Assembly (NCBI RefSeq): GCF_003263785.1 | Contig: NZ_JYJK01000083.1 | Span: forward strand, 1 to 47,706 | Length of the DNA: 47,706 bases | Reading direction: 5' to 3' | From: Vibrio variabilis | Lineage (GTDB): Bacteria; Pseudomonadota; Gammaproteobacteria; Enterobacterales; Vibrionaceae | In this document: positions 27,768 to 36,687 of the stretch, piece by piece | Layout: each line of letters starts with the position of its first letter | Numbering within the stretch: the stretch's first letter is position 1 | Notes under the pieces: generated by a model | Databases searched by the model: none | The model's input: the letters and a program-made list of their open reading frames with translations, nothing else | Told to the model about the DNA's origin: nothing | Program-made: the position numbers and the translations under genes

Positions 27768-28937
27768 CTACTCACTTAGTGCAGCCCAAGACGGTGTATA
27801 CACTTCTGAATGTTGGTCAATAAAGTATCCGCCAGTCAGTGTATTCGAATCAGACTCACCATATCGGCCAAAACAACCGCGTTGAATCGCTAGACCAAAT
27901 TGGCCGCCACTCCAACTGAGTGAGCCGCGCGTCTCTAGATTGCCGTCAATATCAAAAGACGAGGAGTTGGAACATTCCATCTCGCCAGCGGAGAGGTTTC
28001 CTGCGACTTGTGCTGCGCTATTTTGAAAGACATTGAATCGACCGTCACTGCCCGTTCCAACTGTTACATCACCATGGACACTTAGGTGAGAGTTACCCCA
28101 AATGTCCACAAAATTGGTGACTTGAAGAGAGCTTGCCTCTATTGCTGACCCCCTAGAAGCATACAGATCATCGGCGATTAAGTTACCATGAGAGTGAACA
28201 AACGAGCTGCCTACGGCTTCTACGGTATCATAAGTGGCAGTCTCTGATTGGATCACAACAGTCGAGTTTCCGTCGGCGACGACTTGGTAAGCATTACCTG
28301 TTACTGCACTTCTTATATCCGCTGATGCGTTACGATTGAGCAGCAGGGATAGATTATTTATAGAGCCGCCATTAATACGAAGATACGAGGTGCGCATATA
28401 GATATTCGGCTCGTATCCATCGCCATTCTCGACAGGCATCGGAAGGGAAACATTCTCTAGTCGTAAATTAGAACTGTTGCGAACGAATAGGGTGCCTTCC
28501 AATGTGAGGTTTGAAAGTCGAACATTCGCCTGTGCATCGATAAATAGGGATTCGCCATCCATATCCTCGCCCTCGGCTATGCTAGCGCTTCCTGAGCCGT
28601 CGATTCTAACGTCGGCACGAGCGACCTCGGCACCCTCACAAGTTCCGCTAATTTGAAACTCCATTTGCGCGCTCGAGTTGCGTGTCCCTTCGAGAGCTTC
28701 AACTAACGCTTTAGTATTTTCTGAGCAATCCACTTGAACAGTGATATAGGAACTTGAACCAGCTTCAGAGCCTTCTAGTGCCTCAAGTCTCGAATCCAGC
28801 TGTGAGAAGTTTTCGTTTACTTCGCTTGCAAGTGCAGGTGAGCCTGCGCTGAATGTGTGGGGTACAGCGGCGAAAGCACCAGCTGCAATAGTGTGACTAA
28901 TCAACGTCGCCAACAGAAGTTTATTTGAAGTTTTCAT
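27768..28937 (-). CDS. Secreted beta-helix-like protein
   Basis: The protein has 389 residues with a signal peptide (NKLLLATLISHTIAAGAFAA). The mature protein opens with HTFSAGSPALASEVNENFSQ, a motif common to many exported proteins of marine bacteria, followed by a short coiled coil. The rest is made of repeated short strands with stacked Asn, Ser and Val (ANVRLSNLTLEGTLFVRNSS, NLRLENVSL, ATYDTVEAVGSSFVHSHG), as in parallel beta-helices. I see no pectate-lyase catalytic residues, so a binding or structural role is more likely. I start at the ATG at 28937, with AAGGAT at the right distance. It is 38 bases downstream of the lipoprotein gene. Confidence 0.72.
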   Translation of the reverse strand: MKTSNKLLLATLISHTIAAGAFAAVPHTFSAGSPALASEVNENFSQLDSRLEALEGSEAGSSSYITVQVDCSENTKALVEALEGTRNSSAQMEFQISGTCEGAEVARADVRIDGSGSASIAEGEDMDGESLFIDAQANVRLSNLTLEGTLFVRNSSNLRLENVSLPMPVENGDGYEPNIYMRTSYLRINGGSINNLSLLLNRNASADIRSAVTGNAYQVVADGNSTVVIQSETATYDTVEAVGSSFVHSHGNLIADDLYASRGSAIEASSLQVTNFVDIWGNSHLSVHGDVTVGTGSDGRFNVFQNSAAQVAGNLSAGEMECSNSSSFDIDGNLETRGSLSWSGGQFGLAIQRGCFGRYGESDSNTLTGGYFIDQHSEVYTPSWAALSE

Positions 28938-28975
28938 GATACTTATCCTTAAGGTTTCTAATCTTGCGTTTGCAG

Positions 28976-30235
28976 CTATTGCCAGGTCGCGTCGTTCCAG
29001 TTGGTTACGCTCCAAGTAAGGTCAAGGTTGTCGTCACAGACATCTCCTAGGCCATCTCGGTCAAAGTCCGCTTGGTCTTGGTTAGCGACAGATGTACAGT
29101 TGTCAGTGTCGTTTGCGATAGTGTCGTTGTCGGTATCGTTGGGTGACTGATCATCTTCGTTGTCACCAAGGCCGTCATTGTCGTTGTCTTCCCACTCGGT
29201 ACTATCGTTGGGAAAACGATCGACATCATTGGCGTAGCTGTCGTTGTCACTGTCGTTTAAGTAGGGATCGTCTTCGTTGTCACCGAGACCATCATTGTCA
29301 TCATCAAACCACTCGGTAGCGTCATTAGGGAAGCGATCGACATCATTGCTGTAGCTGTCGTTATCACTATCATTAAGATAAGGGTCGTCTTCATTGTCTC
29401 CTAGGTTGTCTTGGTCGTTATCCACCCACTCAGTGGGATCTTGGTCAAAGGCGTCGATTGAGTCGGGGATACCATCACCATCACTGTCGATTGGCGCGGT
29501 TGGTGGTGGAATCGTTGCCAAATCTTGTTTTATCTCCTCTACCGTTTGTGAGTCAGAGACGGTATCGAGAATCTCTTTAATATCTTGATTTACAGCGGTG
29601 ACGACAAGCTCGAACTTGGAGGATTCAGTAGACGTTTGATCGGCAGCTTTAGCCAGTTCATCAGCCGTTTCAGGTAAGGCACCCATACTTACGATTTGCT
29701 CTGCCGCGTAAGCTGCTTTTGGCTTGCCATCACCGGTAATGAAGTCTCCTAAAACATCGTCAGACTCTATTCCTAAATCGCTTGCAAGTTGCGCTGCAGC
29801 TTCATCTTTAGTTAAAGAAGGGTCTTTTTTCATCGTGTTGTGCACGATGGTGGTCAGAGGCGTCACTGCAGTTTCTCCTGCAGGAGCTGACATGACAAAG
29901 GGCTCAGTGACGTCGCCTTCAGTTTCATCTACGGTTTGTCCAACGATTGCCCGAACGACAACAGGGTATAACGAAGGGTCGTCTACTCCTGTGACATCCA
30001 GAGTTGCGATACCTCCAGCACCTGAAATGGCGCTCGGTTCATTGGGTTCGAGTAAAAAGTTATTGTTAAGGTCTAGCCAGACTTCTGCACCGTTCAAGTA
30101 TCCATCGATGGCAGTGACGTTGTATGTTGCACTCGCACCACCCTTATCACTTGATGTGTTGTTGTCACTATTACAGCCAACAATAGTGACGGTGAAGATT
30201 AAGCCTAAACTGACCCTGAATATTTTCTGTTTCAT
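28976..30235 (-). CDS. Lipoprotein with thrombospondin type 3-like calcium-binding repeats
   Basis: The protein has 419 residues. The lipobox TIVGC at residues 17-21 marks lipid attachment at Cys21. The N-terminal domain (YNVTAIDGYLNGAEVWLDLN, DLTVVVRAIVG-like strands) resembles beta-sandwich domains of marine exported proteins. Residues 250-400 are thrombospondin type 3-like Asp/Asn-rich repeats (DSDGDGIPD, DNDGLGDNEDD, DFDRDGLGDVCDD), each able to bind calcium. In the DNA these form 117-base tandem repeats. The protein ends in WSVTNWNDATWQ. It is the first gene of a two-gene operon with the beta-helix protein. A surface structural or adhesive role is possible but unproven. Confidence 0.75.
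   Translation of the reverse strand: MKQKIFRVSLGLIFTVTIVGCNSDNNTSSDKGGASATYNVTAIDGYLNGAEVWLDLNNNFLLEPNEPSAISGAGGIATLDVTGVDDPSLYPVVVRAIVGQTVDETEGDVTEPFVMSAPAGETAVTPLTTIVHNTMKKDPSLTKDEAAAQLASDLGIESDDVLGDFITGDGKPKAAYAAEQIVSMGALPETADELAKAADQTSTESSKFELVVTAVNQDIKEILDTVSDSQTVEEIKQDLATIPPPTAPIDSDGDGIPDSIDAFDQDPTEWVDNDQDNLGDNEDDPYLNDSDNDSYSNDVDRFPNDATEWFDDDNDGLGDNEDDPYLNDSDNDSYANDVDRFPNDSTEWEDNDNDGLGDNEDDQSPNDTDNDTIANDTDNCTSVANQDQADFDRDGLGDVCDDNLDLTWSVTNWNDATWQ
29098..29431 (-). repeat. 117-base tandem repeats inside the lipoprotein gene
   Basis: Units begin at 29431, 29314 and 29197 on the minus strand, exactly 117 bases apart. Two are complete and the third is partial. Each encodes 39 residues beginning EW and containing LGDNEDDPYLNDSDNDSY. 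Such in-frame repeats can vary in number between strains. Confidence 0.85.
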
Positions 30236-30637
30236 TTTGTTATCCAGGTTATTGGGGCAACATAAGTGATGATCCTAATTGATCGGTTTGTCAATAATGA
30301 GCGCGATTGCTTATGAATAGAATTAAAAAACTGTACATCTGGTCACATTTTGTACAGCTTTTGTTGGGTGTTTATTTAAATATTCAGCCAATTACTGAGT
30401 AAAATGTGCCTTTGTTGGCATATTTATCTATCTGGATGAGTATTCTTCGGATCTATATCTGACAGGTTGAGCTCAACGGTATGATGCGCTTTATTTGGGC
30501 GGGTTTCATGACATCTAAAAATTAGTTACTAATATATTGGGTTAAGTGATTTCCATGTTTAGCGCTAATACCAAAGAGTCGCTAAGTAAGACGACTAACG
30601 CCTCGATAGCACGTAGAAGACAAAGAGCCGGTAACCA
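30236..30637. other. Gene-free region upstream of the lipoprotein operon
   Basis: No credible gene is visible. CTGTAC at 30331-30336 and GTACAG at 30352-30357 form an inverted repeat with a 15-base spacer, about 100 bases before the lipoprotein start. GTTGAGCTCAAC at 30466-30477 is a perfect 12-bp palindrome. Either could be a protein-binding site. The rest is AT-rich and probably holds promoters and the 3' end of the channel transcript. Confidence 0.4.
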
Positions 30638-31471
30638 TTACTTTGACTTAAGCAGCCTCTTTATCTCTTCCAACTCCCGATGTAATGCTTCAACCTGCTG
30701 ATGCGTCGCAAAAGTTTGTCTAGTCTGGTGATCGGCGGTTAACTGGGGTAGTTCCGATTTTTTATCCTCTTCCGCGAGAGCGTGTTCTGCGGTCATGGTC
30801 TCAATGACGACACCAATCATCATGTTTAAAAACACGAATGCGGTGAGGAAAATAAAGGTGAGGTAGTAGATCCAGCTAATCGGGTAGACTTCCATAGTTT
30901 CATACATGACGTCGGTCCAATCTTCAAAAGTAGCGACACGGAATAGGGTGAGCATAGATATAGATACATCTCCCCACAATATGTCATTGATATCCGAGAA
31001 CACTAAGCTGCCAATAACCGCATATATGTAGAAGATGATGAACATAAGCACGGCGATATAACCCATCTTGGGAATCGCTTTAATCAGCGCATTAATAAGC
31101 AGCTTTAGTTGAGGTATGGCAGAGACCAATCGTAATACTCGAAATACTCTGAGTAGTCGAGCGATCAAGATCCCTTGTCCCGCAGTTGGGATTAAGCTAC
31201 CTATAACAATCGCAGCATCAAATAGATTCCAACCACTTTTAAAGAAATCGAGTTTGTTTTGGTACGAGAAAAATTTGATCACGATTTCAACCAAGAAGAA
31301 CAGTAGAATAAACACATCCAACCAATATATTGCTCTGTTCAACACCTCAGGTAGCTCGAAAGTTTTTGCGCCTATGGTCAGCGCTGCAAGTATGATCACA
31401 ACCACAGTAAATGTTTGAAAGTACTTATTGTTGTTGACCGCATTTAACTTTGCTTGCAAAGAGGAGAGCAT
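30638..31471 (-). CDS. Bacterial voltage-gated cation channel (BacNav type)
   Basis: The protein has 277 residues with six membrane helices, as in NaChBac. The S4 voltage sensor carries arginines every third residue (R105, R108, R111, R114 in ARLLRVFRVLRLV). The pore loop follows with the filter TFEDWTD at residues 181-187, then the S6 helix (FIFLTAFVFLNMMIGVVIET) and a C-terminal coiled coil (VEALHRELEEIKRLL) that would hold four subunits together. The best-known sodium-selective members have TLESW at the filter; here there are three acidic residues (E183, D184, D187), which might favour calcium passage. The gene is monocistronic. Confidence 0.88.
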   Translation of the reverse strand: MLSSLQAKLNAVNNNKYFQTFTVVVIILAALTIGAKTFELPEVLNRAIYWLDVFILLFFLVEIVIKFFSYQNKLDFFKSGWNLFDAAIVIGSLIPTAGQGILIARLLRVFRVLRLVSAIPQLKLLINALIKAIPKMGYIAVLMFIIFYIYAVIGSLVFSDINDILWGDVSISMLTLFRVATFEDWTDVMYETMEVYPISWIYYLTFIFLTAFVFLNMMIGVVIETMTAEHALAEEDKKSELPQLTADHQTRQTFATHQQVEALHRELEEIKRLLKSK

Positions 31472-31601
31472 AGATATCTGTCCTTTGTATCTGTCATCAC
31501 TTGTTACTTAAATGTTATGACGAGCGGTGTGATTTACGCTAGAAAAGAATTGCGACATTTTATTAACAATTGAGGGCTGGACTTAGATCTGAAGAGAAAA
31601 A

Positions 31602-31621
31602 AGGGAAGCCGAAGCTTCCCT
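31602..31621 (-). terminator. Terminator of the TonB operon
   Basis: AGGGAAGC and GCTTCCCT pair around a four-base loop. On the minus strand the hairpin is followed by TTTTTTCTC. It lies about 70 bases past the stop codon of the TPR gene, the last gene of the operon. Confidence 0.85.
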
Positions 31622-31691
31622 AAACGTGCGACTGACTCACACTTAACCAAGAGAAGAACACAACCATCTCCTCTCGATATTCTTATCAGTC

Positions 31692-32900
31692 TTATTGCTC
31701 CAAAAAGCTGATCCAAGGGCTAACCGTTGGACGAAGCTGCTGTGAACTCGCGGCCTGTTTCATTGAGTTGAGCGCGAGTTTTGGCTGTTTCATCTCAAAG
31801 TGTGCCATGCCTTTTATGTATTGCAGCTCTGCTACCTCATCCTTAGTCGCGTCAGGCGCATAAGTCTTGGTGTATTCAGAGGCTACTTGATACTGCTTGT
31901 CTTGCAGCATTAGGCGAGCAATGCGGATTTGACTTTTGGCCGTTGGAGCCATCTCATACGCTTGTTGGTAGGCCAAAATCGCTTGATCTACTTCTTGCGC
32001 TTGATGGTAGAAAGACGCCAGCTTTTCAACATGCTTTTGCGTTTTCTCTATGTTCCCTTGCTCCATTTCTAGCTTAAGTGTTTTCGCTGCGCGGTAAGGG
32101 ATGCCCTGATAAGCCATAAAGTTGACTAGCCTTAAATACTCCTTTTCATTTTCAAGTAGGTTAAGCTCATAAGCTGCTTCCAGTGCGGCCAGTGAGTTTC
32201 TATCCTGGTTCATTTCCATGTAGATCCCAGACAGCTGCATCCAATAGCGCTTTTTCTGTGGATATTTGGAAGTGAGTGTTTTGAGAACGCTTGCGGTGCT
32301 CTTGTACTGTTTAAGTTCGTAATGAGAAGCAAGCAGTAACAGGTACCAAGACTCACTTGGCTCTTTGGTCATCGAAATGGCTTTTTTGGTTGGTGCAATG
32401 GCGTTTTTGTAATCTCCCATTTGCACATAGGCACTTGCCAGTGTGATGTAAGCGTGAGCATTAGGCTTGTCTTCGGTGGTTTCTGCCACTTTAAACCAAG
32501 CTTTCATGGTATTGACCGAATTTTGGTACTGCTCTTCGGCGAGATAGAGCTGAGCCAAACTGTAGCGGACTTGCTGCGCGACAGGCACGGGGAGGGCATT
32601 GACCTCGAGTGCCTGAGCAAAGTAGTTCGCCGCTTGTTTGTAGTCTTCGCGAAGTGAGTACAGAAAACCCATCTGTTGTAGTAAGACGGCTCGGTCGTAC
32701 TTTTTCTTCTTGGTAGACTCAATGGCACTTTCAAGCTTTTCTATGGCGTAAGCGTATTTTTCTTCAGCGATCCACTTTTGCACCTTGTTAACGGTGCGAA
32801 AGGTCTTGTCGGAAAGCTGAGGTGGATCCTGAGCGATAGCTGGGCTGCTTAAACAGCCCGCTATAAGCAACACAGAAGCCATTTTTTTGAACGTATTCAT
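31692..32900 (-). CDS. Tetratricopeptide-repeat protein of the TonB cluster
   Basis: The protein has 402 residues with an N-terminal export signal (MNTFKKMASVLLIAGCLSSP; LIAG-C could also be a lipobox). It contains many TPR helices (AVLLQQMGFLYSLREDYKQA, NAHAYITLASAYVQMGDYKN, KSQIRIARLMLQDKQYQVA). AAGGAG stands before the ATG at 32900, ten bases after the tonB stop, so I reject the longer upstream frame. A TPR gene at this position is typical of the Vibrio TonB2-type cluster. It probably acts in the periplasm as a protein-binding scaffold for the energy complex, but its exact role is unknown. Confidence 0.85.
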   Translation of the reverse strand: MNTFKKMASVLLIAGCLSSPAIAQDPPQLSDKTFRTVNKVQKWIAEEKYAYAIEKLESAIESTKKKKYDRAVLLQQMGFLYSLREDYKQAANYFAQALEVNALPVPVAQQVRYSLAQLYLAEEQYQNSVNTMKAWFKVAETTEDKPNAHAYITLASAYVQMGDYKNAIAPTKKAISMTKEPSESWYLLLLASHYELKQYKSTASVLKTLTSKYPQKKRYWMQLSGIYMEMNQDRNSLAALEAAYELNLLENEKEYLRLVNFMAYQGIPYRAAKTLKLEMEQGNIEKTQKHVEKLASFYHQAQEVDQAILAYQQAYEMAPTAKSQIRIARLMLQDKQYQVASEYTKTYAPDATKDEVAELQYIKGMAHFEMKQPKLALNSMKQAASSQQLRPTVSPWISFLEQ

Positions 32901-32910
32901 GTTCGACTCC

Positions 32911-33543
32911 TTAGTTGGTAGAAAACTCAATTTCTTGTGACATACGAGTACTGACCGCCTGTCCATCGACCTGCTTAGGTTTGAATGTCCATTTAGCGAT
33001 AGTCTTTTTGGCAGCGCGGCCAAGACCGAGCTTACGTGGGTTTTCTTTGAGGACTTTGACATCCTCAACCGTGCCACGTTCGTTCACAGTAAACTCTACC
33101 AGCACGACACCTTTCTCAATGCCAGACCGCGCTGCTTTGCGCGGCATTTGCGGCTGGAATGTGGCCAGTGGTACCGGGCCGTTATTACCCACAACTTGAG
33201 CACCACCGCCTTGGGTATAGTGACCTAACACAGAACCACCAGTGACATTAACGGGCAGATTGAGGTTAGGCATATCCATAGCGATTTGCTCCATCACAGG
33301 CTTGACCGTCGACGCCACTTTCATTTCTGGTGGCGGTGGCGGGCGTTTTGGTGGTGGTGGTTTTGGTAGCTCTCGTTTTTTCTCCTGTACATTTTCTTGC
33401 GGTTTAACGCGAATAAAATCGACCATACGAAGATCGTCACTCGACGCTAACTCGTGGCGCTCTTTGTTTACTAGCTTGTCCATCCCCCAGAAGAGTCCGA
33501 GGGCGACAACGAGCGCCAGTGCTACAGAGGCCAGATAACGCAT
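32911..33543 (-). CDS. tonB: TonB2-type energy transducer
   Basis: The protein has 210 residues. One N-terminal membrane helix (LASVALALVVALGLFWGM) is followed by a short proline-rich periplasmic spacer (PKPPPPKRPPPPP) and the TonB C-terminal domain (GVVLVEFTVNERGTVEDVKV, KKTIAKWTFKPKQVDGQ). The C-terminal domain should contact the TonB box of outer-membrane receptors and transmit the proton-motive force from ExbB/ExbD. The short spacer is typical of TonB2-type proteins in vibrios. It begins three bases after the exbD stop codon. Confidence 0.93.
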   Translation of the reverse strand: MRYLASVALALVVALGLFWGMDKLVNKERHELASSDDLRMVDFIRVKPQENVQEKKRELPKPPPPKRPPPPPEMKVASTVKPVMEQIAMDMPNLNLPVNVTGGSVLGHYTQGGGAQVVGNNGPVPLATFQPQMPRKAARSGIEKGVVLVEFTVNERGTVEDVKVLKENPRKLGLGRAAKKTIAKWTFKPKQVDGQAVSTRMSQEIEFSTN

Positions 33544-33546
33544 AGG

Positions 33547-33954
33547 TTACCCCTTATCTGTAGCGGCGATGGAGATGTTTTCTACCCCAGCCATTTTTAT
33601 TTGATCCATCACTTTCACCACGACACCTGCACTGGCTTCCTGGTCTGCTTGGATCACCACGGCACCTTCCGGGCTTTCGGCTTTAAGTCGTTCGATGTTG
33701 GCGCGTACTGCATCAACTTCGATACGTCGTTTATCTACCCAAACATCGCCAGCTGCGCCAATGGCGACCATAATGTTGCCGTTTTTCACCACCTGCGCCG
33801 TGTTAGCGCTCGGTCTACTGACTTCGATACCAGCTTCTTTGACGAAAGAAGTGGTAACAATGAAGAAAATCAACATGATGAAAACAATGTCCAGCATTGG
33901 CGTCATATCGATCGCTGCTTCTTCATTGCTTTCGCTGCTATAGCGTCTTTTCAT
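33547..33954 (-). CDS. exbD: ExbD-type proton channel protein
   Basis: The protein has 135 residues. The single N-terminal membrane helix (MTPMLDIVFIMLIFFIVTTSF) contains the proton-carrying aspartate, and the periplasmic domain follows. It forms the ion-driven motor with ExbB. AAGGAT and AGGT elements precede the ATG. It lies 26 bases after exbB and three bases before tonB, within a six-gene operon. Confidence 0.94.
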   Translation of the reverse strand: MKRRYSSESNEEAAIDMTPMLDIVFIMLIFFIVTTSFVKEAGIEVSRPSANTAQVVKNGNIMVAIGAAGDVWVDKRRIEVDAVRANIERLKAESPEGAVVIQADQEASAGVVVKVMDQIKMAGVENISIAATDKG

Positions 33955-33980
33955 GACCTATATCCTTATAATTCCGTTTA

Positions 33981-34509
33981 CTAAGCGACATGTTTTAGCT
34001 GGTCTTCCAGCTTTTGCGTGGTCACTTTGGCAAGATGATCCAATCGAGTGCTAAAGAACAAGCCAGACAGAGAAGCGACCATTCCCGCAAGGGTAGGTAT
34101 GGTTGCTTTGGAAATGCCTGAAGCCATGGCCCGTGGGCTTCCTGTGCCTACCACAGCAAGGATGTCGAACACGTGAATCATGCCGACAACTGTACCCAGT
34201 AGGCCAAGCAACGGACACAGTGCGATCAGCACTTTGACGACCGGCAGTCCTTTTTTGTTCTCAATGTCCTGGCGTGAGACAAGCTCTTGACGGATCATCT
34301 TTGCGTTCCAGCTTTGGTGCTCGGAGCGTGCAGTCCACTCTGCGAGCGTTTTTCTTGGCCATGCGCGGTGCAACGGCTAAGAAATAGAACCAGCGTTCAA
34401 GCAGTACACTCCAAAGCAAAAAGCTGAGAATAAAGATGGCAAATAGAACATCACCACCCATTCCTAAAAAGCGTCTTATCGACTCAAATTCTTCGACTAA
34501 CCACCACAT
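33981..34509 (-). CDS. exbB: ExbB-type proton channel protein (one frameshift)
   Basis: Repaired length is 175 residues, the usual size for Vibrio ExbB2. The N-terminal membrane helix (GGDVLFAIFILSFLLWSVLL) and the later two helices (KVLIALCPLLGLLGTVVGMI, GISKATIPTLAGMVASLSGL) match the MotA/TolQ/ExbB family. The frame breaks near 34353, where one A too many sits in a run of five; removing it gives APRMAKKTLAEWTARSEH. ExbB forms the pentameric stator around ExbD. The gene starts nine bases after ttpC. Confidence 0.9.
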
Positions 34510-34518
34510 AGAAGCTCC

Positions 34519-35886
34519 TTATGCCTCTGATGAGTGCAGTTTTTCTTGGTAGCGAGCAATAAATCCAGCGCTTTGCTCTTCCAGTGTTTGAACCAGTCGA
34601 CGTGCTTTACTATGGACAAGGGTGTAGAAGAACAGCAGTGGAATAGCGACAACGAGGCCAAGCATGGTGGTTACCAGTGCTTCTGAAATGCCGCCTGCCA
34701 TCAGCTTAGGATCACCTGTACCGAAGAGTGTGATGGCTTGGAAAGTGCCAATCATCCCCATTACTGTACCCAGTAGGCCGAGTAGGGGAGCCACCGAAGC
34801 AAACAGTTTTATAGAGCCAACAAAACGCTCGATGCGTGGTGCGTTGCGCATAATGATTTCATCCAGCTTCGCTTCCAGATCTTCAAGGTTACTGCCTTTG
34901 TGCGATTGGTATGCTTCGATAACTTCGCCAAGAGGATTGCTTTTAAGTACTTGATCAGACTTCGCTTGTTTGCGCATTTTGCCACCGATAACCAGTAGAC
35001 GTAGGTAACAAGCGACGGCAATCAAGGCGCCAATAAGACCCATACCCAAAATGATATAGCCGACGATGCCACCTTGATCGACACGCTCCTTAACGGTTGG
35101 GCTTTGCACGAGTAGTGAAAGGATCACACCACGAGACGGGTCAACAAACAGAGGTTGATAACTGTCTGCCGTGGTTTCAAACGGTGATACAAGAGTTGTG
35201 ATGTTGGCAGATGGCTGGCGAGACAGTTCTTCAAACTTGCCCGTTTGTGGAACGTACGTGACGTACTTACCATCAGCAATAGCATTGAACTCACCCACTA
35301 AAGTAACTTCAGTTTCTGCTTCGTTGCCTTCGCCGTAAACCACGGTGGCGTTGGCTTTTGATGTTTCGCCAGAGGCGACAATTTGTTGAAGAATGGTGTA
35401 CCAGAAACCTTCAAGCTCGGCTGTAGAGGGTAGTTCTTTACTTTCAGCGAGCTTAGTCAAAAGCGCATCACGCTCTGGGAACTTAACCGCGTTCTGAGAG
35501 GCGCTAAAGAGCCCTTTGAACTCACCAGCGTACTGTCTTAGGACACCGAACATTTCACCGAGTGTGCCTGAGCGTTGGCGAAGAGTTTCAGTGAGCTCTG
35601 TAAGCAGAACATCGTTGTTATCAAACGTTGCCTTGAGCGTGTCGCCACGGGCTGTCTCTTGTGCGAGTTGAGCTCGTGCTTTTTCAAGTAACGCTTGCTG
35701 GTTGTTTCGATCGGCTAAGAACTCCGCTTCACGTTCTTTGTTTTCTTTAGATTCGAGCGAGCTTTGCGATTTTACCGTTTTTAGAAGCTCGTTCATGGAG
35801 ATAGGTTTGGTTTCTGCACTCGCAACGGTGGGCAACAGTAATAGGCCAGAGAGCAGGAGTGAAGCCATAGATTTAAATGCAGTCAT
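34519..35886 (-). CDS. ttpC: TtpC-like protein (MotA/TolQ/ExbB proton channel family)
   Basis: The protein has 455 residues. A signal peptide (SMASLLLSGLLLLPTVASAE) is followed by a long periplasmic region with a coiled coil (near residues 40-100), and the C-terminal 190 residues carry three membrane helices of the ExbB family (GGIVGYIILGMGLIGALIAV, SVAPLLGLLGTVMGMIGTF, LVTTMLGLVVAIPLLFFYTL). In vibrios TtpC is required for TonB2-dependent uptake. Its start overlaps the DUF3450 stop by one base. It is much longer than the neighbouring ExbB because of the periplasmic extension. Confidence 0.9.
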   Translation of the reverse strand: MTAFKSMASLLLSGLLLLPTVASAETKPISMNELLKTVKSQSSLESKENKEREAEFLADRNNQQALLEKARAQLAQETARGDTLKATFDNNDVLLTELTETLRQRSGTLGEMFGVLRQYAGEFKGLFSASQNAVKFPERDALLTKLAESKELPSTAELEGFWYTILQQIVASGETSKANATVVYGEGNEAETEVTLVGEFNAIADGKYVTYVPQTGKFEELSRQPSANITTLVSPFETTADSYQPLFVDPSRGVILSLLVQSPTVKERVDQGGIVGYIILGMGLIGALIAVACYLRLLVIGGKMRKQAKSDQVLKSNPLGEVIEAYQSHKGSNLEDLEAKLDEIIMRNAPRIERFVGSIKLFASVAPLLGLLGTVMGMIGTFQAITLFGTGDPKLMAGGISEALVTTMLGLVVAIPLLFFYTLVHSKARRLVQTLEEQSAGFIARYQEKLHSSEA

Positions 35887-36653
35887 TATTGTTTCTCCCC
35901 GGTGTAGATTGGTAACTTGATCAGTGCTGGTGGCGCTTGCTTCTTAGCAACGCGTAGACCTTGTTGAACCGCGCCGCGGTATTGTTCTGGGAGTGCTTCC
36001 CATTCGCGAGTTTGCTGGTTCCACATGCCTGTTTCTAGACCGTCTGGAGATTGATACAGCAGCGCTGTGCGTCCGATGCGTAAGAAGTCATAGGTGACGA
36101 CTTCGCCATCACGCTCGAGGCTGGCTTTGTATGATTCGATGGATCGTGAGAAGCCCTCTTCAATTTGGTAAGCTTCCATGACTTTGCGGTACTTCTCTGA
36201 GGTCGTAACGTCGGCGCGATCCATAAGACGTTTAAGCTCGGCAACACGCTTACCGCGCTCTTCTACTTGGAAGGGGAGATCAAGTTCAATGAAGTCTTCC
36301 AGTGCTTGAACCATATTAAGAGTCAGTGGCACCACTTCCATTGCAGTTTGATCGATTTGAGAGATCTGGTTATTTAGCGAGTCAATCTCGCCTTGTTGTG
36401 AGTTCACCATCTTCTCAATTTGTTGGTTGTACGCTTTCATGCTGTCTATTTGGCGAAGCAGACCTTTGTATTCCGCCAGCATTGAGTCCGTATTCTCTGC
36501 GTACTTATCGATTTTTGCTTGTGACGTTTGCGCGTTTTTGTTCGCTTTAGCTTGTGTAGCGACGACTTGGCCACTATCTGCAGCGTAGCTAGAACCACCT
36601 ATAGCGAGCATGGCTATGGTGAGGCTACTCAGCGCGATATCCTTAATTTTCAT
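35886..36653 (-). CDS. DUF3450 periplasmic coiled-coil protein
   Basis: The protein has 255 residues with a signal peptide (IKDIALSSLTIAMLAIGGSS) and then a long coiled coil (around KAYNQQIEKMVNSQQGEIDS and LNNQISQIDQTAMEV), followed by a mixed C-terminal part. It matches DUF3450, which is regularly found just upstream of ttpC-exbB-exbD-tonB clusters. Its role is unknown; a periplasmic partner of the TtpC extension is a reasonable guess. AAGGAT precedes the ATG, and the stop codon overlaps the ttpC start (TAATG). It lies 74 bases downstream of the receptor gene, behind a strong hairpin. Confidence 0.85.
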   Translation of the reverse strand: MKIKDIALSSLTIAMLAIGGSSYAADSGQVVATQAKANKNAQTSQAKIDKYAENTDSMLAEYKGLLRQIDSMKAYNQQIEKMVNSQQGEIDSLNNQISQIDQTAMEVVPLTLNMVQALEDFIELDLPFQVEERGKRVAELKRLMDRADVTTSEKYRKVMEAYQIEEGFSRSIESYKASLERDGEVVTYDFLRIGRTALLYQSPDGLETGMWNQQTREWEALPEQYRGAVQQGLRVAKKQAPPALIKLPIYTGEKQ

Positions 36654-36687
36654 GTGTGCATCCTTGTGTTTTGTCAGTCGTAAAAAG

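Noticed and set aside
30466..30477. Palindrome GTTGAGCTCAAC as an operator
   Set aside because: It lies about 160 bases past the channel gene and over 230 bases before the lipoprotein gene, so no promoter context supports it; kept only as a note.
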